From contig CALEIX010000049.1 of NCBI GenBank assembly GCA_937898825.1, positions 1 through 40,113 on the forward strand: a DNA stretch of 40,113 bases. The letters run 5' to 3'. The stretch comes from an uncultured Elusimicrobia bacterium (GTDB taxonomy: Bacteria > Elusimicrobiota > Elusimicrobia > Elusimicrobiales > UBA9959). The translations under genes were made by a program, and so were the position numbers. Below the pieces are notes generated by a model. It worked only from the letters and a program-made list of their open reading frames with translations, made no database searches and was not told the DNA's origin. Positions 1-8,060 of the stretch are shown here, piece by piece; position 1 is the stretch's first letter; every line of letters begins with the position of its first letter.

Positions 1-2
1 TG

Positions 3-386
3 CTCGGGCCCAGGGAAGAAGACGCTCCCGTCATGGGGCAAATTACGTTTTACTCGGAGAAAAATCCCTACTTTAAAGATTACAAGGATTTTATAGAAAG
101 AAACTCCAGGGATATTTTCGGTGAAAAAGGCGACGGCGAAAGCAAATACGGCCCGGTCAAAAAAATAAGACTGAATAAAAGATTCGCCTTTAAGTTTGAG
201 AATCAAATCAAAGAATACATCGAGCCAGAAAGCAAGAGCGACGAATATGTTCTGTTAAAGGAAAAATATTATGTCATACCTTCAAAAAAGGGGTTTCATG
301 TGCTGCATTTTACCGTTTCAAAAGACAAGTATTACAAATACTACAGAACCTTCAATAAAATAACGCTTTCGTTCAGGGGAATATAA
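3..386 (+). CDS. C-terminal part of an unrecognised protein (5' truncated by window edge)
   Basis: The reading frame is open from the first complete codon at position 3 through a TAA ending at 386. The first ATG is at 33, but nothing resembling a ribosome binding site precedes it and the frame continues upstream, so the gene most likely starts outside the window. The visible 128 residues are soluble, rich in Lys, Tyr and Phe, with no membrane segment or recognisable catalytic motif. The end has alternating aromatic and charged residues (YYKYYRTF) that look like beta strands. I do not recognise the family. It converges on the response regulator gene with only five bases between the two stop codons, and no hairpin terminator is visible there. 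Confidence 0.6.
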   Translation, partial: LGPREEDAPVMGQITFYSEKNPYFKDYKDFIERNSRDIFGEKGDGESKYGPVKKIRLNKRFAFKFENQIKEYIEPESKSDEYVLLKEKYYVIPSKKGFHVLHFTVSKDKYYKYYRTFNKITLSFRGI

Positions 387-391
387 ATCCG

Positions 392-778
392 TCAAAATCC
401 CTTTACCGCCGACAAAAGTTTAAGCATATTTTCTATTTTGTAAACGGCGGGAGGTTTTATCACATAATTGTAAGCACCTTCCTTCAGGCACTTTTCTGCA
501 AGGTCAACATTGTCCACTCCCGTTATGATAATCACGGCAGCCGACGGGTTTTTCCCCCTGACTTTGTGGAGAACCTCCAGACCGGAAATAGAGTAAACAT
601 AAATGTCGGTTATAACGACATCGTAAACATTTGAGTCGAGCAATTGACGGATGCCTGAGGCAAGATTGCCGCAGTCCACTTCAAACTGAGGGAAATTTTC
701 GAGAATTTTTTTTAATTCTTCAAGAACATACCCCTCGTCTTCCACAATGAGCATCCTGGCCTTGCCTTTTTCACCCAT
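392..778 (-). CDS. Single-domain response regulator (CheY-like receiver)
   Basis: A stand-alone receiver domain of 128 residues with no output domain. The acidic pair E13-D14, the phospho-acceptor D58 in VVITDIY, T86 in IIITG and K108 in VIKPP are all in the expected places, so the domain should be phosphorylatable. It starts four bases after the HD-GYP stop codon and is the last gene of the long minus-strand run. An alternative ATG at 754 (residue 9) also precedes the conserved core and has a purine-rich leader, so the first eight residues are uncertain. By position it may control or be controlled by the upstream phosphodiesterase-like gene. No histidine kinase is visible in the window, so the phospho-donor is unknown. 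Confidence 0.88.
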   Translation of the reverse strand: MGEKGKARMLIVEDEGYVLEELKKILENFPQFEVDCGNLASGIRQLLDSNVYDVVITDIYVYSISGLEVLHKVRGKNPSAAVIIITGVDNVDLAEKCLKEGAYNYVIKPPAVYKIENMLKLLSAVKGF

Positions 779-782
779 CTGC

Positions 783-1793
783 CTAATCCCAATTTACCCA
801 GATTCTTGAAAGCTCCAAAACTCCCTTAAAGCGCGGAGCTTTCGCCTCAATTTCCCGGTAATCAAGAACTCTGTCTATGCCGAGAAGCTTATTGCTCGCC
901 AAATCCACCAAATAAGGCCTGACTTTTCTGAAATTTTCATCCATGACAATTTTCACAATTGGTTTAAGGAAGGATTCCGGATTTGTTTTGAAAACCTCGG
1001 CCACAGCTCCGTTTGTGAGTTTTACCAGGGTTCCCGGGGGATATACAGTCAAAAGCGCTGTAAGTTTTTTTAATGCCACAGGATTGAAAAGGGAGCTTTC
1101 CACCTCTATAAGCTGCCTTATGGCGGCATGATGGTCCAGGGCTCTTCTCCACGGTCTAAAATGTGTCATGGCCTCATAAGCGTCGGCAAGTGATATAATT
1201 TGCGCCATTAAGTTTATCTCGCTCCCCTTTAAGCCGAACGGGTAACCGATTCCGCTATGGCGCTCATGGGAATGCAGAATGGTTTTGGCCACTTCTTCCC
1301 TGAAATTGTAATCAAAATCGGCTATTCTGTCCAAATTTTCGCAACTTAAAATAACGTGATTTTTTATTTTCTCCATTTCATAGTCTTTAAGCTCTCTTTC
1401 CTGGTTCGCCAAATACAAATATCTCGTCATTCCCGTATCATGCATTATTGCCGCTATGCCAAGTTGAATAAGTTCTTCTTCTTTCATGCCATACGCTTTT
1501 CCGAGGTAAAGGGAAAGAATCGTGACATTCGCACTGTGGGAATAGAGATAGCTATCGTAGGTTCCATAGAGACTCATATTCAAAAGAAACGGATTTTTCT
1601 GAACGGAATTGAGACAGGTGCGAATTACGCGCCTGGCCTTTTTGTAAACAACCGGATAGGTTCTGTCTATTTCACTTATCACGGTTCTGCAAAAGTTTAT
1701 CAGTTCCGCGTAATCGCTTTCGGCTTTGCCATAAAGCTGGCGCAACAATACGGTTTCTCCTTTTAAATCCAAATTATCCGGATGAACGTTCAT
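783..1793 (-). CDS. HD-GYP domain protein, probable cyclic-di-GMP phosphodiesterase
   Basis: 336 residues. An N-terminal helical region (about 1-75) is followed by an HD-GYP domain (about 76-235): H86 in YSHSANV, the HD pair at 118-119 (IMHDTG), H174/H176 in LHSHERH, GYP at 183-185, and D204 in LADAYEAMT. These match metal-binding and signature residues of c-di-GMP-degrading HD-GYP enzymes. The C-terminal 100 residues contain a small beta-rich segment (PPGTLVKLTNGAVAEV) common in this family. No receiver domain is fused, but a separate receiver gene follows four bases downstream, so the pair probably acts as a split version of the usual RR-HD-GYP protein. It starts 27 bases after the GNAT gene. 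A TATAAA-like box lies about 10 bases upstream of the ATG. Confidence 0.88.
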   Translation of the reverse strand: MNVHPDNLDLKGETVLLRQLYGKAESDYAELINFCRTVISEIDRTYPVVYKKARRVIRTCLNSVQKNPFLLNMSLYGTYDSYLYSHSANVTILSLYLGKAYGMKEEELIQLGIAAIMHDTGMTRYLYLANQERELKDYEMEKIKNHVILSCENLDRIADFDYNFREEVAKTILHSHERHSGIGYPFGLKGSEINLMAQIISLADAYEAMTHFRPWRRALDHHAAIRQLIEVESSLFNPVALKKLTALLTVYPPGTLVKLTNGAVAEVFKTNPESFLKPIVKIVMDENFRKVRPYLVDLASNKLLGIDRVLDYREIEAKAPRFKGVLELSRIWVNWD

Positions 1794-1820
1794 ACTATCT
1801 ATTTTTATACCTTTCTTATA

Positions 1821-2927
1821 TTACAGATATTTTTCATAAATACGGTATTTTTTGTAAACCTTTCCCCCCACCATCTCTATAATTCTGTTTATTCTATCAT
1901 TATCTTCCAGTGTCCAGGAAAGTTCCGCCCATTCCCAGTTGGACTTCTCTCCCCACTTAATGGCGTGCCTGATGAGGGCAAGCTCTATTCCTCTGTTTCT
2001 GAATTCCTTTTTAACCCCGAGGGCAAGCAGCCTGCCTCTTCTTATCCTGGACATTTTCAGCAAGAACGGAATGAAATTAAGAATATTCAGCTTGCCATTG
2101 ACCTCTTTAAGAGGCAGATAAAAATCCGGGAGCAAAAGCGTAAAGCCGGCCGCCTTTCCGTCCATTTCGGCGAAGTACAAATATTCCGGCTTCAATATGG
2201 GCCCTAAAGACTTTGCCAAGTCAGTCATCTCTTCTGAATCCATCGGAACAAAGCCCCAGTTCCTGCTCCAGGCCTGATTGTATATGTTTTTGAAAATGTC
2301 CAGTTCCCTCAAAATATTGCGGGTGTCGGCATTTTTAATTTTCATTTTATGCCTTTTATAGAGGCGACTGACTATTTTTTCAAAATTCTCTGGAAAAGGA
2401 ATATGGGTCTCCCGCTTGAAAGCGTAAAGGTCCTTGGCTTTTGCAAAACCCGCGGCAAGGACAAGTTCGTTATAATAATCCGGGTTATACGACATCATTA
2501 TCATGGGCGGCAAATCAAAACCCTCTATGAGCATGCCGCAGGTTTCATTCATGGATGGGTTTGTGGGTCCCGCGATTCTGCGCATGCCTTTTTCCTTAAG
2601 AAAATCGCAGGCGCTTTCAAAAAGCATGTTTGAAACCTTCTTATCGTTGATTGAATCGAAAAATCCAAAAAAACCCATTTTGGTTTTATGATAATCATTG
2701 TGTTTATGATTCACTATGGCGGCTATTCTGCCAGCGGGTTTTCCTTCTTTTTCAGCGATGAAGAGTTTTTTTTCGGCATGATTCCAGAATGGATGGGAAG
2801 TTAAAAGATGCCTGACATTCTTTCTAAAATCCGACACCCAGAACGGATGGTTTTTAAAAAGTTCGTACGGAAAATCTATGAATAACCCGATATTCGAGTC
2901 GTTGATTCCGAAAACCTTGATGGACAT
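1821..2927 (-). CDS. YghO-like GNAT acyltransferase, candidate bacterial ceramide synthase
   Basis: 368 residues, soluble. The N-terminal half carries the conserved core GRIAAIVNHKHN, GFFGFF, GPTNPSMNETCG and the string LPPMIMMSYNPDYY. I associate this pattern with the YghO-type GNAT family that includes the ceramide synthase (bCerS) described in Caulobacter. The C-terminal part (about 230-368) is a second GNAT-like fold, with LLALGVKKEFRNRGIE resembling the acyl-CoA-binding loop. It lies 19 bases after a serine palmitoyltransferase-like gene, the pairing expected for sphingolipid synthesis: Spt makes 3-ketosphinganine from serine and acyl-CoA, and this enzyme would N-acylate the base. GNAT membership is well supported. 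The ceramide synthase role is inference from family resemblance plus neighbour. No ceramide reductase gene is in the window. Confidence 0.6.
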   Translation of the reverse strand: MSIKVFGINDSNIGLFIDFPYELFKNHPFWVSDFRKNVRHLLTSHPFWNHAEKKLFIAEKEGKPAGRIAAIVNHKHNDYHKTKMGFFGFFDSINDKKVSNMLFESACDFLKEKGMRRIAGPTNPSMNETCGMLIEGFDLPPMIMMSYNPDYYNELVLAAGFAKAKDLYAFKRETHIPFPENFEKIVSRLYKRHKMKIKNADTRNILRELDIFKNIYNQAWSRNWGFVPMDSEEMTDLAKSLGPILKPEYLYFAEMDGKAAGFTLLLPDFYLPLKEVNGKLNILNFIPFLLKMSRIRRGRLLALGVKKEFRNRGIELALIRHAIKWGEKSNWEWAELSWTLEDNDRINRIIEMVGGKVYKKYRIYEKYL

Positions 2928-2946
2928 ATTTTGCGATGTTTCAGTT

Positions 2947-4143
2947 TCAAGAGGAAAGCGAAATTCCTATCTTAGATATACAGGAGTCTATTATGGAAAT
3001 TGCCTTTTCCAAATGCTTCGGCTCGTGAGCTGCCGTAACCGCCACCCTTATGAGAGAACGCGAAGGAGGCACCGCCGGACTTATGACTGGATTGGTAAAG
3101 AGACCCCCTTCAAACAGCATTTTCCATAATATGAAAGTTTTTTTGTCGTCGCCGATTATTATCGGAATAATCGGGGTTTGAGTGTTTCCGGTGTTAAGTC
3201 CTCTCTTTTGGAATTCCCGAAGAAGATATTTGGAATTGTCCCAGAGTTTCTTTATCCTTTCCGGTTCCGATTCTATGATATCAATGGCCCTGGATATAAC
3301 CGCCACAGGGGCAGGGGGCAAGGCCGCCGAAAATATCATGGACCTTGAAACATGCTGAATATAATGTATTATGTCTTTACTTGCTGCCGCAAAACCGCCC
3401 ACCGAGGCAAATGACTTGGAACATGTTCCGACTATAATATCAACCTCGTCATGCTCCATTCCATAGTATTCGCAGGTGCCCCTTCCCGTTTTGCCTATAA
3501 CGCCGGTAGCGTGGGCATCATCCACCATTATTCTCGCCCCGTATCTTCTGCCTATCTCCACAATTTCCGGCAAAGGGCAAATGTCCCCCTCCATACTGAA
3601 AACCCCGTCCACTATAACGAGTTTTCCCGATTCGGGCGGCAGTTCTTCCAGCGTTTTTCTCAGGTCATTCATGTCATTGTGCTTAAACCTCACTATTTCT
3701 CCGCTTGAAAGCCGGCATCCGTCCAGTATGCTGGCATGGTCCAATTTATCGGTTACCGCAAAGTCCCCCTTCCCCACCAGGGAAGAGATTACTCCTAAAT
3801 TCATCTGGTAACCGGTGGCATAGAGAAGGGCGGATTCTTTTTGCTTAAATCGGGCTATTTTCTTCTCAACCTCCGTATGAAGAGTTGTGTTTCCATTCAA
3901 AAATCTGGAGCCCGCGCAGCCGGTACCGAATTTTTCAAGGGCTTTTCTGGCGGCTTCCTTCATCCTTGGGTCATTAGCAAGCCCCAAATAATTATTAGAA
4001 CCCATCATTATGTATTTTTTGCCGTTTATCGTCACTTCGGGAGCCTGTTCGCTTTCAAATTCCTTAAAATACGGATAAATGCCGTTGTCGATAAGGTCCC
4101 TGGCTGCCCTGAAATTTCTGCATTTATCAAAGATATCTTTCAT
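2947..4143 (-). CDS. spt: Serine palmitoyltransferase-like alpha-oxoamine synthase
   Basis: 398 residues, full length for the PLP-dependent alpha-oxoamine synthase family. Visible landmarks: GSNNYLGL (48-55), TGCAGSRFLNG (74-84), H136 in LDHASI (stacks on PLP), VDGVFSMEGD (178-187), D208 in VDDAH, and the Schiff-base lysine K243 in GTCSKSFASVGGF. The SKS-FAS-VGG lysine motif, the YFKEFES N-terminus and the SNNYLGL-ND segment resemble Bacteroides and sphingomonad serine palmitoyltransferases. They are less like KBL (2-amino-3-ketobutyrate ligase) or BioF, whose lysine region differs. Expected reaction: L-serine plus palmitoyl-CoA to 3-ketosphinganine and CO2. It starts 29 bases after the rfaE2-like gene and is followed by the acyltransferase. 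KBL or another AOS enzyme remains possible. Confidence 0.72.
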   Translation of the reverse strand: MKDIFDKCRNFRAARDLIDNGIYPYFKEFESEQAPEVTINGKKYIMMGSNNYLGLANDPRMKEAARKALEKFGTGCAGSRFLNGNTTLHTEVEKKIARFKQKESALLYATGYQMNLGVISSLVGKGDFAVTDKLDHASILDGCRLSSGEIVRFKHNDMNDLRKTLEELPPESGKLVIVDGVFSMEGDICPLPEIVEIGRRYGARIMVDDAHATGVIGKTGRGTCEYYGMEHDEVDIIVGTCSKSFASVGGFAAASKDIIHYIQHVSRSMIFSAALPPAPVAVISRAIDIIESEPERIKKLWDNSKYLLREFQKRGLNTGNTQTPIIPIIIGDDKKTFILWKMLFEGGLFTNPVISPAVPPSRSLIRVAVTAAHEPKHLEKAISIIDSCISKIGISLSS

Positions 4144-4172
4144 AGTTATTATTGTAATAAATTAGACTACAT

Positions 4173-4634
4173 TTAACAATTGTTTTTTATCTTCCTTATC
4201 AAATCCGTGGTTGAAAAACCGCGTTTGAGGTTAATTCTAACGACTTTGGAGGCAAACTCGGCTCCCACAATTTCATCAAAGGAATAATCCGCGCCTTTCA
4301 CAAGGATATCAGGTCTCAAAGACTTTAAAACATTAAAAGGAGTCGTCTCATGAAAAACCAGTATTTTATCCACACATCCTATGGCAGACAAAACCCGCAC
4401 CCTGCTGGATTCCTTGTTTATAGGTCTGAATCTACCCTTTATCCTGCGCACAGAAGTATCGGAGTTAACCCCCACCACAAGCACATCGCCCAGTGATTTT
4501 GCCTTTTGAAGAATATGAATATGACCCTCATGAATTATGTCAAAACAGCCATTGGTAAAAACCAGCGTGCGTTTCTGTCTCTTGAGTCGCTTTCTGAAAG
4601 AAGCTATTTGGCGGCGGTTAAGCAGTTTACTCAT
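4173..4634 (-). CDS. rfaE2: RfaE2-type sugar-phosphate nucleotidyltransferase (heptose 1-phosphate adenylyltransferase-like)
   Basis: 153 residues, the size of the stand-alone nucleotidyltransferase half of HldE. FTNGCFDIIHEGH carries the HxGH nucleotide-binding motif. GVNSDTSVRRIKG, RPINKESSRVRVL, PDILVKGADY and the C-terminal STTDLI loop match the RfaE2/HldE C-terminal domain. This domain converts D-glycero-beta-D-manno-heptose 1-phosphate plus ATP to ADP-heptose for the LPS inner core. Its ATG overlaps the accC stop as ATGA, indicating translational coupling. The sugar kinase half (RfaE1) is not in the window. Because it lies between accC and sphingolipid-like genes, a related role making an activated head group cannot be excluded. 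The close RfaE2 motif match favours heptose. Confidence 0.8.
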   Translation of the reverse strand: MSKLLNRRQIASFRKRLKRQKRTLVFTNGCFDIIHEGHIHILQKAKSLGDVLVVGVNSDTSVRRIKGRFRPINKESSRVRVLSAIGCVDKILVFHETTPFNVLKSLRPDILVKGADYSFDEIVGAEFASKVVRINLKRGFSTTDLIRKIKNNC

Positions 4635-5992
4635 AATTTGTTCTGATTTTTTTTGAGAAATTCTTCCATATACCCCGTGTGGACGTTCCCCTGAACGAAG
4701 TTCTCATCATCTATCAAAAGCTTGTGCAGATGAATGGTCGTTGGGATTCCTTTCACAAAAAACTCATTCAGCGCTCTCTTGCTTCTGGCTATGGCCTCTT
4801 TTCTGTCCACCCCCCAGATTATAAGCTTTGCAAGCATGCTGTCGTAGTAAAAAGGCAAATCGTAGCCCTGATATATATGCGTATCTAACCTCACCCACTG
4901 CCCGCCGGGCGGGACAAATTCCTTTATCTTGCCAGGAGAAGGCAGAAAATCTCTGGAAACATCCTCGGCATTTATCCTGTGTTCTATGGCATGCCCCCTG
5001 AAATTTGAAATCTGGGACTGTTTTACGCTTATGCTTCCTCCAGCGGCTATAAGTATCTGCTCTTTTACAAGATCTGTGGCTGTTATAAACTCGCTTACTG
5101 GATGCTCCACCTGAAGACGGGTATTGACCTCCATAAAATAAAAATTTCCCGCTTTATCGAGAAGAAATTCAACAGTTCCCACTCCAACGTAATTTGACGT
5201 TTCGGCAAGTCTTATGGCGGCATCCATCAGTTTTTTCCTTGTTTCCCGGTTCACCGCCGGAGAGGGAGACTCTTCAAGCAGTTTTTGATGCCTTCTTTGA
5301 AGCGTGCAGTCCCTTTCGGGAAATGCCACTGCATTTCCCCTTGAGTCCCTGGCAAACTGCACCTCCACATGCCGGGGCCGTTCTATGTATTTCTCAAAAT
5401 ATATATCGCCGTTTTTAAAGGCAGCCTTTGCCTCGGCCTGAGCCATTTTCGCCTCATGCTCCAGGCGGGCGGATTCCCTCACCACTCTTATTCCTTTCCC
5501 GCCTCCGCCGGCCGCTGCCTTTATCATAATGGGATAACCAATCTTATCGGCTTCTTTCTTAAAATGCTTGCTTATACATCCCCTCGTTCCCGGGGAAACG
5601 GGAATTTTGCTCCTGACAGCGAGATTTCGGGCGGTGGATTTATATCCAAGCATTTTCATCGACGCAGGATTCGGACCAATAAAGACTATGCCGTTTTTCC
5701 GGCACGCATCGGAAAAGGCGGGATTTTCGGACAAAAAGCCGTATCCCGGATGTACGGCCTGGGCCCCGGTTATTTTGGCAGCCTGAATTACAGCTTCCAT
5801 ATTCAGATAACTTTCAGTTGCGGGGGCAGGACCTATGCACACCGATTCGTTCGCTTCCCTCACATGCAGGGAGCTCCTGTCCGCCTCAGAAAAAACGGCA
5901 ACCGAGGATATACCCATTTCTTTGAGCGTTCTTATCACTCTTATGGCTATCTCTCCCCTGTTGGCTATAAGGATTTTTTGGAATTTTCTCAT
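4631..5992 (-). CDS. accC: Acetyl-CoA carboxylase, biotin carboxylase subunit
   Basis: 453 residues, against about 449 in E. coli AccC. The N-terminal fold (KILIANRGEIAIRVIRT), ATP-grasp glycine loop (AAAGGGGKGIRVV), HVEVQ strand, RDCTLQRRHQKLLEESPSP segment, EMNTRLQVEHPVSE catalytic stretch and the IEHRINAED region are all present, so the enzyme should be active. It carboxylates biotin on the carrier protein using ATP and bicarbonate, the first half-reaction of malonyl-CoA synthesis. It starts inside the stop of the zinc-ribbon/TPR gene (ATGA overlap) and overlaps rfaE2 the same way. The carrier-protein gene in the same run has an atypical biotinylation site. The carboxyltransferase genes accA/accD are not in this window. 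Confidence 0.95.
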   Translation of the reverse strand: MRKFQKILIANRGEIAIRVIRTLKEMGISSVAVFSEADRSSLHVREANESVCIGPAPATESYLNMEAVIQAAKITGAQAVHPGYGFLSENPAFSDACRKNGIVFIGPNPASMKMLGYKSTARNLAVRSKIPVSPGTRGCISKHFKKEADKIGYPIMIKAAAGGGGKGIRVVRESARLEHEAKMAQAEAKAAFKNGDIYFEKYIERPRHVEVQFARDSRGNAVAFPERDCTLQRRHQKLLEESPSPAVNRETRKKLMDAAIRLAETSNYVGVGTVEFLLDKAGNFYFMEVNTRLQVEHPVSEFITATDLVKEQILIAAGGSISVKQSQISNFRGHAIEHRINAEDVSRDFLPSPGKIKEFVPPGGQWVRLDTHIYQGYDLPFYYDSMLAKLIIWGVDRKEAIARSKRALNEFFVKGIPTTIHLHKLLIDDENFVQGNVHTGYMEEFLKKNQNKL

Positions 5993-7644
5993 TGATTCAA
6001 CTCCCCTTTTTCAAGAATTATATTTTGGGTCCATAGATTTACCCGGAATACATACAAATATCTTTTCTCAATCTTCCCGCTGGAAGGGTTGAGCCGCTTT
6101 TCCTTGAGAAAAACCCTGTATTCCGGTCCTCCGATATGCTGCGCCGACCATACATCCCTGGGCACATACCTTTTACTTGTTTTCCTGGACGTTTCTTTCA
6201 GCTTTTTTCTTCTCATTTCATAAATAGACGGCGCCTCCGAAGAAAATTTCGATTTCTGCGCGAAAGATATCGCCTCCTGTATGGCGTCGCCTTTTAAAAA
6301 CCGGAAGAACATTTCTATGTCATTTTGAAAGGTTTGTGGGCAGAGACCTTTGGCTACGATTATATCCTTAAGCGCGTCGATATAATTCTTAATCTGAGCG
6401 TAGGCATCGGCACGGTTTATCAACACCTGGCATTTTTCGTAAAAACCCGAATTTTTATCGGCAAGAAGCATGTTGTATATGTTAAAAGCCTGTTTGTAGT
6501 GCCCGGTAAATTTTAAGCTGTTGGCAAGTTGAAAATAATACCATTGACTGGTCTCGTTATCAAAGCCCACAGGATAGAATTTTTCGGCCTCAAGAGTCTT
6601 CCTGCAGGAAACCACCGCTTTGTCATACAGTTGCATACTGTATTCAGCCGAACATAAGTAGCCCCAGCTCCTCGGGTCGAGAGGGTCGGTAAGGGTAATC
6701 TTTTGCGCCAGGAACAATGCCTGGCTGTAATCTCTTTTCTCAAGGGCCTCGTCTATGGGCGCAAAGAGATTCCATATATATGGCCTGCGCCAGGAATCGT
6801 GTTCATTGACAAACGAAATAACGTCATCCTGCCACGGCCCGTCGCCTTCCTTTAACTTGTATTTCACAAGAGCCGCATTGCCCATAATTTTGTAGACTTT
6901 TACATCCTTGAATTCCCATTCAGGTCGCCTGGAATAATAGTCGCGGCTGTTTGACACATAAACATCCAGAGGGCAAGTGGCTTTTGAATTGGTGGATAAA
7001 AATTTGTATGCCTCTTCATATTCTTTTGAGGCAAGATGGGAAAGATATTTTTTTGCCGTCATCACGAGTTTGACTTTCGGAATATAGGGCGCCGCTATGA
7101 GGTAAAGCATAAAAAACAGAACAAGAGACAGGGTTGAAACTGCAATTGTGTTGATTATCTTGTTTTTTTTCCTGGCGGATTTTGCAAGCGTCGAAGTTTC
7201 AAAGCGGTGTGAGGATTTTTTATCCTGTTCAGAAGCGGGGGACGAAGACTGCAAAATTTTTATTTGTTCCCTGCTTAACACTTTTCTCCCGGATCTCAAC
7301 TTTCTGGCGGATTTTTCGGGAGTGCTTTCCGCGTCTATAGTCGCTTCTATCGGTTGTATTTCTATGTTTATTTTTCCAATTTTCTCTTCCTTCTCCGGCT
7401 TTGCCTCTTCTTTTGCACTTACCGCCGGACCTTCTTCCTTTTTCTTTTGTTTATCCGCTTTATTTTCGGGATGGATACACACTTCCGCCGAGCATTTCCC
7501 GCATTTTTGAACACCAAAATTGTTTTCGGCGCCGCATCTTGCGCAATACACCTTCATCTCTGAACCGCATTTTATGCATGCGTCAGTAACAATATTGGGC
7601 ACGTATCCGCAGGACGGACATTTGATGAGAGAATATTTGGGCAT
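5989..7644 (-). CDS. Membrane protein with double zinc ribbon and TPR-like periplasmic domain
   Basis: 551 residues with a clear three-part layout. The N-terminus has two zinc ribbons with Cys pairs at 9/12, 23/26 and 34/37, 48/51, plus C56. A charged, low-complexity linker (about 60-160) leads to one hydrophobic helix (about 165-188), preceded by a basic stretch KSARKKNK. The rest (about 190-551) includes TPR-like helical repeats (about 300-440; LCSAEYSMQLYDKAV, QLANSLKFTGHYKQAF). The topology should put the ribbons in the cytoplasm and the helical domain in the periplasm. Its ATG overlaps the accB-like stop (TAATG) and its stop overlaps the accC start (ATGA), so it is translated in step with both ACC subunits. 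I know no characterised homologue. A scaffold or sensor role is a guess. Confidence 0.75.
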   Translation of the reverse strand: MPKYSLIKCPSCGYVPNIVTDACIKCGSEMKVYCARCGAENNFGVQKCGKCSAEVCIHPENKADKQKKKEEGPAVSAKEEAKPEKEEKIGKINIEIQPIEATIDAESTPEKSARKLRSGRKVLSREQIKILQSSSPASEQDKKSSHRFETSTLAKSARKKNKIINTIAVSTLSLVLFFMLYLIAAPYIPKVKLVMTAKKYLSHLASKEYEEAYKFLSTNSKATCPLDVYVSNSRDYYSRRPEWEFKDVKVYKIMGNAALVKYKLKEGDGPWQDDVISFVNEHDSWRRPYIWNLFAPIDEALEKRDYSQALFLAQKITLTDPLDPRSWGYLCSAEYSMQLYDKAVVSCRKTLEAEKFYPVGFDNETSQWYYFQLANSLKFTGHYKQAFNIYNMLLADKNSGFYEKCQVLINRADAYAQIKNYIDALKDIIVAKGLCPQTFQNDIEMFFRFLKGDAIQEAISFAQKSKFSSEAPSIYEMRRKKLKETSRKTSKRYVPRDVWSAQHIGGPEYRVFLKEKRLNPSSGKIEKRYLYVFRVNLWTQNIILEKGELNQ

Positions 7645-8027
7645 TATTTCGGTTCAAGAAAAAACAGTGTCTGGCCGTATTCCACCGCTTTTGCGTCTTC
7701 CACGCAGATTATCTTCACAAATCCGCTGTCCTCGCTGTTCACGGGTTTGAGCACTTTGCCTATTTCAATAATTCCAAGAGTCTGCCCTTTTTTGACTTCC
7801 ATCCCCTCCTTGACGGAGAAGGTTTGACCGCGCGCTGAAAATCTGAAAATACCGACCCCCGGAGAGTTTACAGGAATAAGTTTCGCGGAAGCGGTGAGAT
7901 TGTAAGAAGGAGTCTCTCCTTCCCCGAACTTTATGCTTATCTTGTTCTTCCCCTTCTTCCAGGTAACCTCCTGCAAATCGGTGCCGTTCATCCACCTGCT
8001 TATTTTTCCCAAAGTTTTGATATTCAT
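7644..8027 (-). CDS. accB: AccB-like biotin carboxyl carrier protein with altered biotinylation motif
   Basis: 127 residues with AccB architecture. A helical N-terminus (NIKTLGKISRWMNGTDLQEVTW) and short linker precede a biotinyl/lipoyl-like barrel (about 50-127; VNSPGVGIFRFS, VKEGMEVKKGQTLGIIE, AKAVEYGQTLFFLEP). The hairpin that normally reads E-A-M-K-M reads E88-I-G-K91-V here. The target lysine is present, but both flanking methionines and the alanine are gone and the following residues (LKPVNSEDSG) are unusual. It may still be biotinylated or may be a diverged paralogue. The start at 8027 is chosen because a GGGAGG Shine-Dalgarno lies five bases upstream; a longer frame from 8048 lacks this. 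It ends on the start codon of the zinc-ribbon gene. Confidence 0.75.
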   Translation of the reverse strand: MNIKTLGKISRWMNGTDLQEVTWKKGKNKISIKFGEGETPSYNLTASAKLIPVNSPGVGIFRFSARGQTFSVKEGMEVKKGQTLGIIEIGKVLKPVNSEDSGFVKIICVEDAKAVEYGQTLFFLEPK

Positions 8028-8060
8028 TTTTTCCTCCCGAAAATACAAAGCAATCTCCTT

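Noticed and set aside
5369-5995. Long plus-strand frame (208 codons) opposite accC, and similar frames opposite glyA, MTA phosphorylase and rapZ
   Set aside because: They are antisense shadows of well-supported genes, with translated sequences lacking any recognisable domain.
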